Source of the DNA: Mesostigma viride
Taxonomy: Eukaryota > Streptophyta > Mesostigmatophyceae > Mesostigmatales > Mesostigmataceae
Assembly: GCA_009746045.1 (NCBI GenBank)
Contig: RPFO01000667.1
Location: 5,620,719 to 5,684,718 of the forward strand
Direction of reading: 5' to 3'
DNA length: 64,000 nt
Positions 1-10,500 of this stretch are shown in pieces. The notes below the pieces were generated by a model. That model saw nothing but the letters and a program-made list of their open reading frames with translations. It was not told the origin of the DNA and made no database searches. Every line of letters begins with the position of its first letter. The first letter of the stretch is position 1. A program made the position numbers and the translations under genes.

Positions 1-110
1 ATAGGAATTACGGCGTGAGGCTGGGAATAGCCGAGTCGTAATTAATCGAGTCACCTCGGTAACGAGCGGTGTGTGCGGAACGCCGGATTTCCCCACGCGG
101 CCCAATTTTA
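1..110. other. Unassigned left edge
   Basis: I see no gene, repeat or element end here. The sequence is not shared with the second Copia-like copy, so it lies outside the element truncated at about position 186. Confidence 0.4.
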
Positions 111-184
111 GTTAAGTAATGCAATACGCATTACTTTTGCATACTTGCAAGTATGCAAAAGTAATGCGTATTGCATTACTTAAC
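111..184. repeat. Perfect 74-bp palindrome
   Basis: Two uninterrupted 37-base arms meet with no spacer between 147 and 148; each arm is the exact reverse complement of the other. It sits directly at the point where the Copia-like pol gene stops matching its second copy (about 186). It may be a foldback junction from DNA repair, a tiny hairpin element or an assembly artefact. Confidence 0.9.
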
Positions 185-1950
185 TCCTGACCAGCCCCTT
201 CCTTAGTCAGGAGAGAGGACGTGATCACTACTCCATCCTGGCATAGGAAATTCTGCCCCAGAAGAGCAGGTCCTTGATAGCCCTCCAAGACACAAAAAGC
301 AGTGTCCTGTCCAAGGATAGGAATGAATACCTCACCCAGTACCTTCACGTGTACCCCGCCACTGAAGTCAGACACAAACTGATAGCTGGGTTCAGACATG
401 CTGTACCCTGCTGCAGCCCTGGTCCCAATGATGGAAACCTGAGAATTAGTGTCTACCTCTAAGGCAGTGTCCAGCCCCAGATTGCCATGCCACCTGAGCT
501 TGGCTACCTTGGGCTGCTTCTTGGCCCTTTGTAGAGCCCCAATCAATCCAGCCAAACTTGTCCCCCTGGGCTTGGTTAGTGCCTTGGGCTTGACAGTTGA
601 CTCCCCAGCTGTTGACCTTGCAGCCTGTTCAACAAGTACCTCTGCAACCTGGCCAGGGCTGACAGATTCCCCTGCAACAGATGTGGTCGTTGCGTCAGTG
701 ATGTCACCTGGGACCTGAAAATCCTGCAGATCCTGTGAGCCTTGTGCCTGACTGCCCTCATTCATCAGGTTAGGCTTGACATATGACCAACTCAGCCGGT
801 GCACATGCTTTGGTTCGTCCTCCATGCTGACCAAGCATGCGTGGCTAGCTTCATCAACCTGGGTAACCACCCCAGGACTCCAGCTACCACGTTTGCCATA
901 AAGGCTAGGTTCCTTCCAAGCTAGGACCTTCTGACCCACTTGTGGCTCCAGCATCTTCCAACCCCGGTCCTTCTCCCTCAGCTTGGCAAAGGTGACATGT
1001 GCAGCATGTTTCCAGCCCTCCAGCACATGTGGTGGGCACAGGCCATGATATAGACCCATTGGGCTGACAGCAACTCCATCATAGTAGAAGTTAACCCTGC
1101 TGTTCAGCTGCTGCTCCACGTTCCTCAGCCATGCACTCCTGACAAGTGCAGGTGCAGACAAGGGTACCCAGTCTTCAGAGATGATCAATTTCTTGACCTC
1201 CTGGATTGCCCTCTCGATAGCACCCTGCTGCCCATGAGCCTCCCTAGGTGTAACCAGCAACTCAGGAAGGGTAGGATCACCCTTGAGATGCTGAAACTGC
1301 ATGTCCACCTGGATCCTTGTGGTAGGAAACTTGGCTCTTACATTCTGCAGGGCAGCCAGCAAGTACCTGTTCTTCATAGAAGGTAAATGCTCCAGCACCT
1401 TGTATTTCGTGTACCTGTCCACGCACACCAACAGTTGCATGCCCCTGATGTGTTGGATATCACACTGCAGATCACCAATGCTCTGAGGTAGAGCTTTGGC
1501 ATGTGATTTCCTGGGCTTGTTGGAGGACAACTGGCACTTACACCGTGAGGCAGCTTGCTGACACGCCTTAAGAAGGGGTGCCCTGCCCATACGGAAGGCA
1601 AAGTTGTTTGACAGAGAAGTGGCATGCCCAAACATGTTGTGGATTCGGGCACCCAACTCCTGGTACACAGAGGAAGCAGTCCCTGGCACAGTCAGGACTG
1701 TGCTGTCAGGTTGTCCAGCATCACCATGCTGACTTCCATCCTGTTCTGACTCAGAGCCTGAGTCACCCTGCTCATGCCCAACACCTGGACCGCCAGCAGG
1801 GACCACATGCATACCACCAGAGGCCTTCACACCCCTCTGTGGTTGTACATTGGTTTCTCTCAAAATGAGAGGTCCACCCTCGTGCCCAGCACGAGGATGC
1901 ATGGGGTCAGACATTCTTACAGCTGCACCAGCTGTCAAGGACGTCTTCAT
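112..1950 (-). pseudogene. Truncated Copia-like pol (integrase and protease-like part)
   Basis: The open frame holds a zinc-binding HxxxxH...CxC-like segment (about residues 104-139), an integrase core with candidate acidic residues D164, D216 and E246, a basic SH3-like segment near 335-395, and a retropepsin-like segment with DTN at 500-502 and ALLGQNFL at 562-569. The match to copy 2 ends at residue 588, after which the last 24 residues are encoded by the 111-184 palindrome. Reverse transcriptase and RNase H are therefore absent and the copy cannot be autonomous. The frame is continuous with gag upstream except for one TGA (2092-2094). Confidence 0.88.
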
Positions 1951-2091
1951 AGGAACCTGTACCTCTCCAGGTGACCTGGGGCCACACTGAACCTGGAGAT
2001 CACCCTCTTGTTGCCCAGATATAAAATCTGCATTGGAGCACCTGGCCTCCCCCTTGGGTGAATTAAGGTGTGTAGGGGTTGCCTCAGACAG

Positions 2092-3210
2092 TCACTGCTC
2101 CTTGTTGTCTTCTTGCTGACTGCCCTTTGAAGGCTGGCCTGCCTGGGACTTGTTGTTGTTCTTCTTCTTGTTGTTGTTGTTATTCTTGTTGCTGCCCTGG
2201 CCCTGGGACTTCTTGAAGCTGGGACACTCCTTCTTGATGTGCCCCCACCCCTTGCACAGGTAGCATTGTATCTTGGACTTGCCCTGGCCACTGCCCCCAT
2301 TGTCAGACGCGTTGCCCTGCTTGGGCTGACCACCCACCCGCCTGAACACCGACTTGGAGTGTGACCTCCTGTCAGAATCAGGTGAATGATCTCCCTTGCG
2401 CTTGTTATGGTTGCCCCTACGCCCTCCTTGGCTTCGGTCAGCCTCAGACGTCTTGGAGCCACCCTGGGTACGCCCGCCTGCCTGGGTAGCCTTCACTGCT
2501 GGCACTCCACCCTCAAACAGCTCCTCTGCCTCGAGTGCTTGTTTAATGATGACCTTGTAGGCCTTCAGGGTAGAGTGTGGGGCACACATGACTTTTAAGG
2601 AGCCACGTGTCGCCTTATCCAGCCCAGAAACCTTGAGCCAGTTGGTTAGGGCTATGTTATCAGCGACATTAAAGCCGTGAGCCCTGCCCTCCTCAACCAT
2701 CTTACAATAGTTGAGAAAGTTCTGGATCAGGTCCCCCTTGACCTCCCACCCTTGATACTTGTCCTGCCAATGGATGCCGACCTTCTTGCGTTGGTCTTCC
2801 AGCAGCTCCTTCAGCTCAGCTACGTACAGTGCCCAGGCCTTATTGGCCTTCTTGCACTCCCTGGTCAGGTCCTTAATCTGGTCAGTACACTTGCCAAAAG
2901 TGCTACTTCCTATCCAGATTTGATAGTAATTTGTACCACCGTACAAGCTAGGGAACCCTTCCAATCCTTCCACAAACTCTTCAGCCTGCTTAGGCTTGGA
3001 GTCTGAGGTTACAGGCTGCAGCTGATTGACAATTAAAAGACCCTGTGTGGTGAGATCAAAGCCATGAACAGCTTGTGCATTATTATTATTGTGAGGAAGG
3101 TTGGTAATCTCTCCGGTAACCCCCACGTCATCTACGTGAGCGGTTCCACTACCAGCACCCCCATTATTATTCCCACTGGCTGGGCCCTTGCTACGGCGTC
3201 CCTCAGCCAT
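2092..3210 (-). CDS. Gag-like nucleocapsid protein, Copia-like copy 1
   Basis: This intact 372-residue frame begins at an ATG about 170 bases downstream of the leader ORF. It carries one CCHC zinc knuckle (C316, C319, H324, C329; CX2CX4HX4C), the nucleic-acid binding motif of retrotransposon Gag. The tail is rich in Asn, Lys and Gln. The stop is a TGA in the same frame as pol, and the 47 codons between this TGA and the first pol ATG are open, so Gag-Pol could be made by stop-codon readthrough. The second copy of this gene has a one-base deletion; this one does not. Confidence 0.88.
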   Translation of the reverse strand: MAEGRRSKGPASGNNNGGAGSGTAHVDDVGVTGEITNLPHNNNNAQAVHGFDLTTQGLLIVNQLQPVTSDSKPKQAEEFVEGLEGFPSLYGGTNYYQIWIGSSTFGKCTDQIKDLTRECKKANKAWALYVAELKELLEDQRKKVGIHWQDKYQGWEVKGDLIQNFLNYCKMVEEGRAHGFNVADNIALTNWLKVSGLDKATRGSLKVMCAPHSTLKAYKVIIKQALEAEELFEGGVPAVKATQAGGRTQGGSKTSEADRSQGGRRGNHNKRKGDHSPDSDRRSHSKSVFRRVGGQPKQGNASDNGGSGQGKSKIQCYLCKGWGHIKKECPSFKKSQGQGSNKNNNNNKKKNNNKSQAGQPSKGSQQEDNKEQ

Positions 3211-3377
3211 CCTGCACTACAAGCTATTCAAAGAACACCTTAGCAAAGCAGCAGAAAATATGTACAAAATTTGTGTCGTCACTGCCGCCTGCGCCGGTGT
3301 CGCTGCCGCCCCGCGAATTGCCGCTGAAAATTCGACAAAAAAATGTCGACGAGTACTGCAAAAGAAAATTAGGCCGA

Positions 3378-4087
3378 CTAGTAGTCAAGGCCCCTGAAGT
3401 CGCAGTACGTGTATACGAACTCACGATCCTCCATATCCAGCTCCGGACCTGCACCGGTATGTATTAAAACCGGTGTCTCCCCGCCGCGTAAGTTGCGACG
3501 CGCCGACGCGCGACGAGGCGCAGAGGATGTGTAAAGATCGTCAACAATTCCCACCCCGCGGGAATCCACTCTCGCACAGATGCGAGAAATGCCACCAGGT
3601 TAATTAAAACCTGGCGCTCACGACTGCGTACGCCGCGAGTGAGCAGCGATAGCAGCGCAAGATCTTGAAACAAATTTGTTGACACCGCCGGCGCGCCCCC
3701 CGTGCGTAGCGATGCCCAGTTTTGCAGGTTTCTCTGGTAACCGGTGAGTGAAGAGAGGACGTTGTCCAACTCCTCAATGGCAGTCGTGACTTCGGTCACC
3801 GACCGCAAACCTCCCCGCACCTGGACCGTAAATGTCGATAAAATGTTTCGAATCTGGTCCAACAGGTTGCGGATTGCCGGCACCAGTGCTGGCAAATCGG
3901 GGTCCTCGGGGTTATCCCCGAGCAATGGATGAGCTGCGCGCTGTTGACGATGAAGCTCGTCGAGCGAGATCGTAACTTCGTCGAGCAATTGCTGCCACGA
4001 CGGCGCAGTCGGTCTTGACGAAGGACCAGCCGGCGGAGCGGCTATTTCCTCGTCATCGGGAATCCGGAATTCTTCAGAATTTGGCAT
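3378..4087 (-). pseudogene. Leader ORF (ORF0) of Copia-like copy 1, frameshifted
   Basis: An extra reading frame lies between the 5' LTR and gag. It starts at an ATG (4087) 25 bases inside the LTR edge and begins MPNSEEF. Compared with copy 2, one base is missing near 3473, so the frame stops at 3464 and the conserved tail (ending at 3378) is in another frame. The protein is acidic at its start and mostly helical, with heptad-like Leu/Ile spacing; I recognise no family. Confidence 0.6.
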
Positions 4088-4111
4088 CTTTTTAACAGAG
4101 CGTGTAATACG

Positions 4112-4728
4112 AGTTGTGAGGGTGAGAATGCCACGAATTCCGCCATGGTTCTTGCAGGAAGTTGCCTTTATTAATAACAAGGAAACACAGACGTAAGTCA
4201 CGTCACTTCCAAGACTGCACGCAGCACAGACGACAGGGTCGCAGTGCCAAGAGAACGTGCACGCAAGAACTAGCGTCCCGGTGTGACCAAGTCACTCATA
4301 TAGCTTGCTAGGGACGCGTCCAAGTATTCAGCTGCACTGTCACAGCTGAACTGTCAATCAATTGATTACACAGACTCTGGCACGCCTTTGGCGCGCAGAT
4401 CTATCAATTGTCCATACGGCTAGTCCTGTGGACCTACCCGTACACTAGTCAGCATCAATTGTCTCATAGGTCCTGGCGCGCTACAGCACGCCTACCTATC
4501 AATTGACCATCAAGTCCTGTACAAGTCCTGTCAACGTCCTGCGGACTATCAAAGTGACACTTGTACATCCTGTGTCCGTACGCGCCCACAGTGGCGCGCC
4601 GGGTACTGTCGGCACAGCCTAGGAAACGTCATAACTTTTACGTTCCTTAACCAAATGAGGCGTTCAAGGTGCCGTTGGAAAGAGCGTAACAATCTCTATC
4701 CATCTAACGTAAATCCTTTACGTTAACT
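4112..4728 (-). repeat. LTR of Copia-like copy 1 (617 bp)
   Basis: The same length and nearly the same sequence as both LTRs of copy 2 (23297-23913 and 30522-31138). Its ends are AGTT and AACT rather than the usual TG and CA. It differs from the copy 2 LTRs at several bases, so it comes from a separate insertion. Confidence 0.92.
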
Positions 4729-4852
4729 AATAGGAATATCGTTAGGTTAAGAGGTACCACGTATCGACCAGCTGGTTCCCCACTGAGGGTAGTGTGACAG
4801 GTGAAAGGTTTAGAAAGGAGCATTATGTGACCAGGGGAGCCAAGTGACGCGC
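4729..4852 (-). mobile_element. LINE 3' UTR fragment interrupted by Copia-like copy 1
   Basis: The reverse complement of this stretch matches the LINE 3' UTR segment at about 5505-5632, including the phrase around GTCGATACG and the end before the A-rich tail. The remainder of the host LINE on the other side of the Copia-like insertion is not in the window. Confidence 0.7.
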
Positions 4853-4862
4853 GTAAGGTCAC

Positions 4863-5001
4863 CGTTGTGTGGGTGGTTCCGCTTACAGCACTGTAGATAG
4901 CAGCTGATGTGAACATGCAGAAACTTAGGCAGTTGTTGTTGTGTGGGTGGTTCCGCTTACACTGCACTGTAGATAGCAGCTGATGTGAACATGCAGAAAA
5001 C
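4863..5001. repeat. Tandem duplication of about 65-75 bp
   Basis: Two neighbouring copies of a segment running from GTGTGGGTGGTTCCGC to GTGAACATGCAGAAA lie here, separated by a short TTG-rich stretch. The second is the target of the LINE-tail insertion at 5002. No coding potential seen. Confidence 0.75.
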
Positions 5002-5043
5002 ATGTTCATAAACAATAAAAATATACCCATTTCCCCGAAAAAA
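5002..5043 (+). mobile_element. Ultra-short LINE insertion (42-bp tail only)
   Basis: The insert is only the LINE 3' end (AATAAAAATATACCCATTT, then CCCCG and a run of A). It is bracketed by an 11-bp direct repeat ATGCAGAAAAC at 4991-5001 and 5044-5054, as expected of target-primed reverse transcription that stopped almost at once. Confidence 0.8.
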
Positions 5044-5305
5044 ATGCAGAAAACTTAGGACCGCTAGCCCCTGCGCGGGTTTGAAGTGGCTACTTCCGGA
5101 TCCGACGGATCAACGCGGTTGTTGTTGTTGTTGCCCACGCCGCACATGGGCAGCAGAGATTTGACACGTTGCAGTGACTTGTCAAGACGTCTCCGAATGC
5201 GCGCGAACGGTACTTGTGGTCCCTTGTGTTGATTCGCGTCGAAAGCTTGTAACTTGTGAGTATCCACGTATCCCGCGCCACAGCGTTCGATGACTCATCC
5301 AATGT
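5044..5305 (-). mobile_element. LINE 5'-end fragment in reverse orientation
   Basis: Around 5120-5160 the reverse complement reads CTCTGCTGCCCATGTGCGG followed by AAC repeats, the same as the 5' start of the full LINE at 33893. Outside that motif I see nothing assignable. Confidence 0.5.
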
Positions 5306-5318
5306 ATCTCACCGCTCT

Positions 5319-5665
5319 GGTCACCGTGAGGAATGCAAGTAAACCCTGTTGCGTCCCAGGAGAGGAGAGCATGGAAAAGCTCTACAGTAAGGGGTTGGGC
5401 CTGTCATTGTTGGGCCCAGGGTCCCACACCTTGTATTGTTCTTGCGCCAATACAGCTGTAGCCAAGCGCGACGCATTGCTGAGTCCTTACGTGTGTCACT
5501 TGGCTCCCCTGGTCACATACTGCTCCTTCAATTCTAAACCTTTCACCTATCACACTAGTACACACAGTTTCCGGCCGGGTAACCAGCGGGTCGATACGTC
5601 ATGGTACCTCTTAACCTAACGATATTCCTATTGGTTAATAAAAATACCCATTTACCTGGAAAAAA
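5319..5665 (+). mobile_element. Twin-primed (5'-inverted) LINE insertion
   Basis: A 13-bp direct repeat ATCTCACCGCTCT flanks the insert at 5306-5318 and 5666-5678. The left half (to about 5480) is the end of LINE ORF2 in reverse orientation; the right half is LINE 3' UTR in forward orientation with AATAAAAATACCCATTT and an A tail. Inverted 5' part, forward 3' part and TSD together are the recognised signature of twin priming. Confidence 0.85.
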
Positions 5666-5778
5666 ATCTCACCGCTCTCACCTTGTTTGCCACCCCATAC
5701 TTTTTTGGTTAAGGCAGGACCGGCCGTTGCCCGTTGGATCCACGGCGCGGGAAACCCTGTCGGCGGGCGCGGGAATAA

Positions 5779-5872
5779 ACTCAAATCAACTCAACTCAAC
5801 TCAACTCAACACAACTCAACTCAACTCAACTCAACTCAACTCAACTCAACTCAACTCAACTCAACTCAACTC
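5779..5872. repeat. (TCAAC)n microsatellite
   Basis: About 18 nearly perfect pentamers. The preceding 100 bases, with a GGATCC and a GCGCGGGAATAAA segment, recur inverted at 19950-20060, also next to the same pentamer, so the satellite belongs to a dispersed element. Confidence 0.9.
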
Positions 5873-5974
5873 ATCCAATGCGCCACAGCGTCCTATGTAT
5901 AATTTTAAAAGAATTTTTTAAAAATTGTATTTCAGGTAAAATTGTATTTCAGGTATCTATCCGGTTTTTTTAAT

Positions 5975-6100
5975 ATCTGAAGTGAGACAACTATCAAGGA
6001 GACAACTATGCCTGGGCGCATGGCGATCCAACGCCCCGTGGAAGGACTAGGGTGGTTTGACTGAGAGGAAAGACGCGAAGGCCGCGGGATATCTGGCTGT
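5975..6100 (+). repeat. Dispersed repeat, inverted partner at 19365-19470
   Basis: The segment with TGAAGTGAGACAACTAT and GCATGGCGATCCAA is matched in reverse complement around 19365-19470. A related start motif, CAAGGAGACAAC, also heads the SINE copies at 14681-14881 and 33277-33356. Confidence 0.6.
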
Positions 6101-6942
6101 CCGCGACACTCCCGGAGCTACTAGTAGTGTACAAAGGGGGTTCCCCCCCCGGCCCCCTACCCCCAACAAGAGGGGTAGTGCCCCACTCAGTGTTGGGTAC
6201 CCCGGGTCCCGTCCTCCGGCAACCGACTACTAGTCCCGGGGCCCGGGGACTGTCGACGACGGGAAAACATGCCGCAGTGCTAGCCGAATAGCGGAACTCC
6301 TTAGTCCGCGCCATTTAGGGGACGACGACTGCAAATCAGGACTGAGCACCATAATAAAGCCCAATATGGCTTGCGGCGCTCGGCCCGCCGGCCCGGTGCG
6401 TAGGTTCAGCAGGCTCCATGCCAGCTCTTCATGCCGGCTGCAGTGGGTGGGCCATGGCAATTACATGACCGGACCCTGACCGGACATTAGTTTTGCAAAG
6501 TGCACCAGACCCCTGCAAAAGGGGGGTGGGGTCATCGCCAGCGCCAAATTCTTTTGGGGGGCTAAGGGAGCAGGTCCAAGAACACATCCGTCGCACCCAT
6601 TCTCCTATTAGCCCTGGCTATGATGGTAGGCTGAGCACAGCACCGCCTCCAAAATTCAGCCATTTGTGGCATTGGAATTAACTTGGTTAGACAATATCTA
6701 CTGATTAATTAGTTTATTGTACTCGCGCTCCCGTTGGGGAGTCACGGAGCATTAACCCCGATGGATGATGACAAGCCACGAGCCATGAGATAGCCATGGC
6801 TGACGGCGGAGCTCGTAACTTTCACGTTTGGGCACCGAATTCGGCTGTGAATATCACAATCGCTTCGTCTTTCTAAGACCCATACATTGATATAATTTTC
6901 CGAAGCTATTACGCAATATATGACGAGCAAACGCTCCTCGAC
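6101..6942. other. Non-genic stretch with an inverted repeat partner at 62509-62551
   Basis: No convincing gene. The block at 6727-6765 (GCTCCCGTTGGGGAGTCACG and the following bases) recurs as its reverse complement at 62509-62551 and may be an element end. The rest shows only short G and C runs. Confidence 0.4.
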
Positions 6943-7377
6943 ATGCGCAACGCAGCCTCAGGCATGGCGGCTGCGCTAAGCCCTGAAAATACGTCTGCAG
7001 CTCCGGCTGCAGCTTCGCCCTCAGGTCCGGCAGGCAGCGGTGACACTAGTCGTGCACTGGTGGTCGCCTCGAACCCTTCCGGGCTTAATGCCTCGCCCTC
7101 TGCATCACCTGAGCCCAAATGCAGCCGCCCAGCCGAACCTAGCTGGTCTGAGCGCGACTTTGACGTTGACAGGTTATTCTCCACCTTTGATGTCGACAGA
7201 CCCGGCTTTTTCCACATGCCAGCCATCAAGATACTGGAGCTCGTGTTTTATGGGTCGTACGCCTCCCTCCTGGCCCAGTGCCGGCGCCTCCACGACCATT
7301 ATCGCCTCCGCAGTGCAGGAGTTGACGGCCGGTTTTCCCACCGCGCGCGGTGTTGGACCTGCCCCAAACACCCGTAG
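6943..7377 (+). CDS. Hypothetical ORF beside the foldback element
   Basis: A 144-residue open frame, Ala/Ser/Pro-rich in its first half and then richer in Phe, Asp and Arg. I do not recognise it. Its last few codons run into the terminal repeat of the foldback-like element at 7361, so if it is a real exon or gene it was cut by that insertion. It could equally be chance in a GC-rich segment. Confidence 0.25.
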   Translation: MRNAASGMAAALSPENTSAAPAAASPSGPAGSGDTSRALVVASNPSGLNASPSASPEPKCSRPAEPSWSERDFDVDRLFSTFDVDRPGFFHMPAIKILELVFYGSYASLLAQCRRLHDHYRLRSAGVDGRFSHRARCWTCPKHP

Positions 7378-7554
7378 GTTTGGTAAATTTGCATTTACCA
7401 AAACCAAATTTTTTGAGATATGCGTTTTTTGGTCTTCAATGACGCATATGGTTGGGAAAAACACCAAAACAATGTTCTGACAAAAAATTTTTCATGGCTT
7501 GTGTCAGAAAATTGACGTGAAGGTGCTTTTCAGGGCATTTTGTGCCAAATATGA

Positions 7555-10500
7555 CATGTCAATTTTTCCTGACTGCAGTTTTGCTCTAAATATGACTCAT
7601 ATGTGGTGGTTAAGGTCTATCTAGTGCCCCAAGAGGGATTGCAAAGTTGCACATTTTTTGGATACCTGCAGGGGTCCCAACGGTGACGTCAAGTAGCATA
7701 AAAACCGCGGTTTTGCTCGGTTTTAGCCTGTTTAGGCACCCTAGACCATGCAAATGAGCTCAGATTGGAGCCAAACTTGGCAGCTGCCCTTGACATGCTG
7801 ATAAACGAACATGTGCAAAGTTGCACATTTTTTGGATGCCTGCAGGGCACCCTGGGTGACGTCAAATAGCATAAAAACCGCGTTTTTGCTCGGTTTTAGC
7901 CCGTTTAGGCACCCTATACCATGCAAATGAGGTCAGATTGGAGCCAAACTTGGCAGCTGCCCTTGCCATGCTAAAGAAAGAACATGTGCAAAGTTGCACA
8001 TTTTTTGGATGCCTGCAGGGCACCCTGGGTGACGCCAAGTAGCATAAAAATAATTGACGTGAAGGCGCAAATACGACATGTCAATTTTTTCTGGCTGCAG
8101 TTTTGCTCTAAACATGGCCCATATGTGGTGGTTAAGGTCTATCTAGTACCCCAAGAGGGATTGCAAAGTTGCACATTTTTTGGATACCTGCAGGGGTCCC
8201 AACGGTGACGTCAAGTAGCATAAAACCGCATTTTTGCTCGGTTTTAGCCTGTTTAGGCACCCTAGACCATGCAAATGAGCTCAGATTGCAGCCAAACTTG
8301 GCAGCTGCCCTTGCCATGCTGATACAAGAACATGAGCAAAGTTTCACATGTTTTGGATGACTGCAGGGCACCCTGGGTGACGTCAATTAGCATAAAAAAC
8401 GCGTTTTTGCTCGGTTTTAGCCCATTTAGGCACCCTAGACCATGCAAATGAGCTCCGATTGGAGCCAAACTTGGCAGCTGCCCTTGACATGCTGATAAAC
8501 GAACATGTGCAAAGTTGCACATTTTTTGGATGCCTGAAGGGCACCCTGGGTGACGTCAAATAGCATAAAAACCGCGTTTTTGCTCGGTTTTAGCCTGTTT
8601 AGGCACCCTAGACCATGCAAATGAGCTCAGATTGCAACCAATCTTGGCAGCTGCTCTTGCCATGCTGATAAAAGAACATGTGCAAAGTTGCACATGTTTT
8701 GGATGCCTGCAGGGCACCCTGGGTGACGCCAAGTAGCATAAAAATAATTGACGTGAAGGCGCAAATACGACATGTCAATTTTTTCTGGCTGCAGTTTTGC
8801 TCTAAACATGGCCCATATGTGGTGGTTAAGGTCTATCTAGTACCCCAAGAGGGATTGCAAAGTTGCACATTTTTTGGATACCTGCAGGGGTCCCAACGGT
8901 GACGTCAAGTAGCATAAAACCGCATTTTTGCTCGGTTTTAGCCTGTTTAGGCACCCTAGACCATGCAAATGAGCTCAGATTGCAGCCAAACTTGGCAGCT
9001 GCCCTTGACATGATGAAAAAAGAACATGAGCAAAGTTTCACATGTTTTGGATGACTGCAGGGCACCCTGGGTGACGTCAATTAGCATAAAAAACGCGTTT
9101 TTGCTCGGTTTTAGCCCATTTAGGCACCCTAGACCATGCAAATGAGCTCAGATTGGAGCCAAACTTGGCAGCTGCCCTTGACATGCTGATAAACGAACAT
9201 GTGCAAAGTTGCACATTTTTTGGATACCTGCAGGGCACCCTGGGTGACGCCAAGTAGCATAAAAATAACTGACGTGTAATATACGCTTGGCTGATTTCGA
9301 TAGTACCGGCTACGCCCCCTTCTACTAAAAGAAGGATTCAGCCGTGTTCAGCCCGTCTCACGGTGCGAGACTGAACAAGTCTCGCGTGCAGACACGTGTG
9401 TAGTACTCCTACACACAGATCTCGAGTGATTTATCTAGTACCAAATCCGAAAGGCTTGCATCACTCCCCGGACAGGAGAACTTTTGCGGATGACTGTAGG
9501 TGTAAGTTGGCGATGCCATGGTAACCGGAGACGTCCGTCCTATAGTCAGCAAAATTGGTGCGAGAGGTCCCCAGTTCGATTCCGGTCGGATTCATTTGCA
9601 GATCGCGTTTTTCCGCGTTTTCCGCGGCCCGGTACTGAACGCAAATGGTTTTCACCTTTGCGGAGTGCCTGATCAAATAACTGACGTGAAGGCGCAAATA
9701 CGACATGTCAATTTTTTCTGGCTGCAGTTTTGCTCTAAATATGACTCATATGTGGTGGTTAAGGTCTATCTAGTACCCCAAGAGGGATTGCAAAGTTGCA
9801 CATTTTTTGGATACCTGCAGGGGTCCCAACGGTGACGTCAAGTAGCATAAAACCGCGTTTTTGCTCGGTTTTAGCCCGCTTAGGCACCGTAGACCATGCA
9901 AATGAGCTCAGATTGGAGCCAAACTTGGCAGCTGCCCTTGCCATGCTGATACAAGAACATGAGCAAAGTTGCACATTTTTTGGATGACTGCAGGGCACCC
10001 TGGGTGACGTCAAATAGCATAAAAACCGCGTTTTTGCTCGGTTTCAGCCCATTTAGGCACCCTAGACCATGCAAATGAGCTCAGATTGGAGCCAAACTTG
10101 GCAGCTGCTCTTGCCATGCTGATAAAAGAACATGTGCAAAGTTGCACATGTTTTGGATACCTGCAGGGCACCCTGGGTGACGCCAAGTAGCATAAAAATA
10201 ACTGACGTGAAGGCGCAAATACGACATGTCAATTTTTTCTGGCTGCAGTTTTGCTCTAAACATGGCCCATATGTGGTGGTTAAGGTCTATCTAGTACCCC
10301 AAGAGGGATTGCAAAGTTGCACATTTTTTGGATACCTGCAGGGGTCCCAACGGTGACGTCAAGTAGCATAAAACCGCATTTTTGGCACGATTTTAGCCTG
10401 TTTAGGCACCCTAGACCATGCAAATGAGCTCAGATTGCAGCCAAACTTGGCAGCTGCCCTTGCCATGCTGACAAAAGAACATGTGCAAAGTTGCACATTT

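Larger units (their letters stand above)
185..4728 (-). mobile_element. Copia-like LTR retrotransposon, copy 1, 3'-truncated
   Basis: Read on the minus strand, this copy keeps its 5' LTR (4112-4728), a leader ORF, gag and the first half of pol. Sequence matching reverse transcriptase, RNase H and the 3' LTR is missing beyond about position 186. The right edge abuts AATAG, which agrees with insertion into a minus-strand LINE 3' UTR whose uninterrupted form is seen near 5620-5635 in reverse orientation. It is nearly identical to the copy at 23297-31406 over the shared part. Confidence 0.9.
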
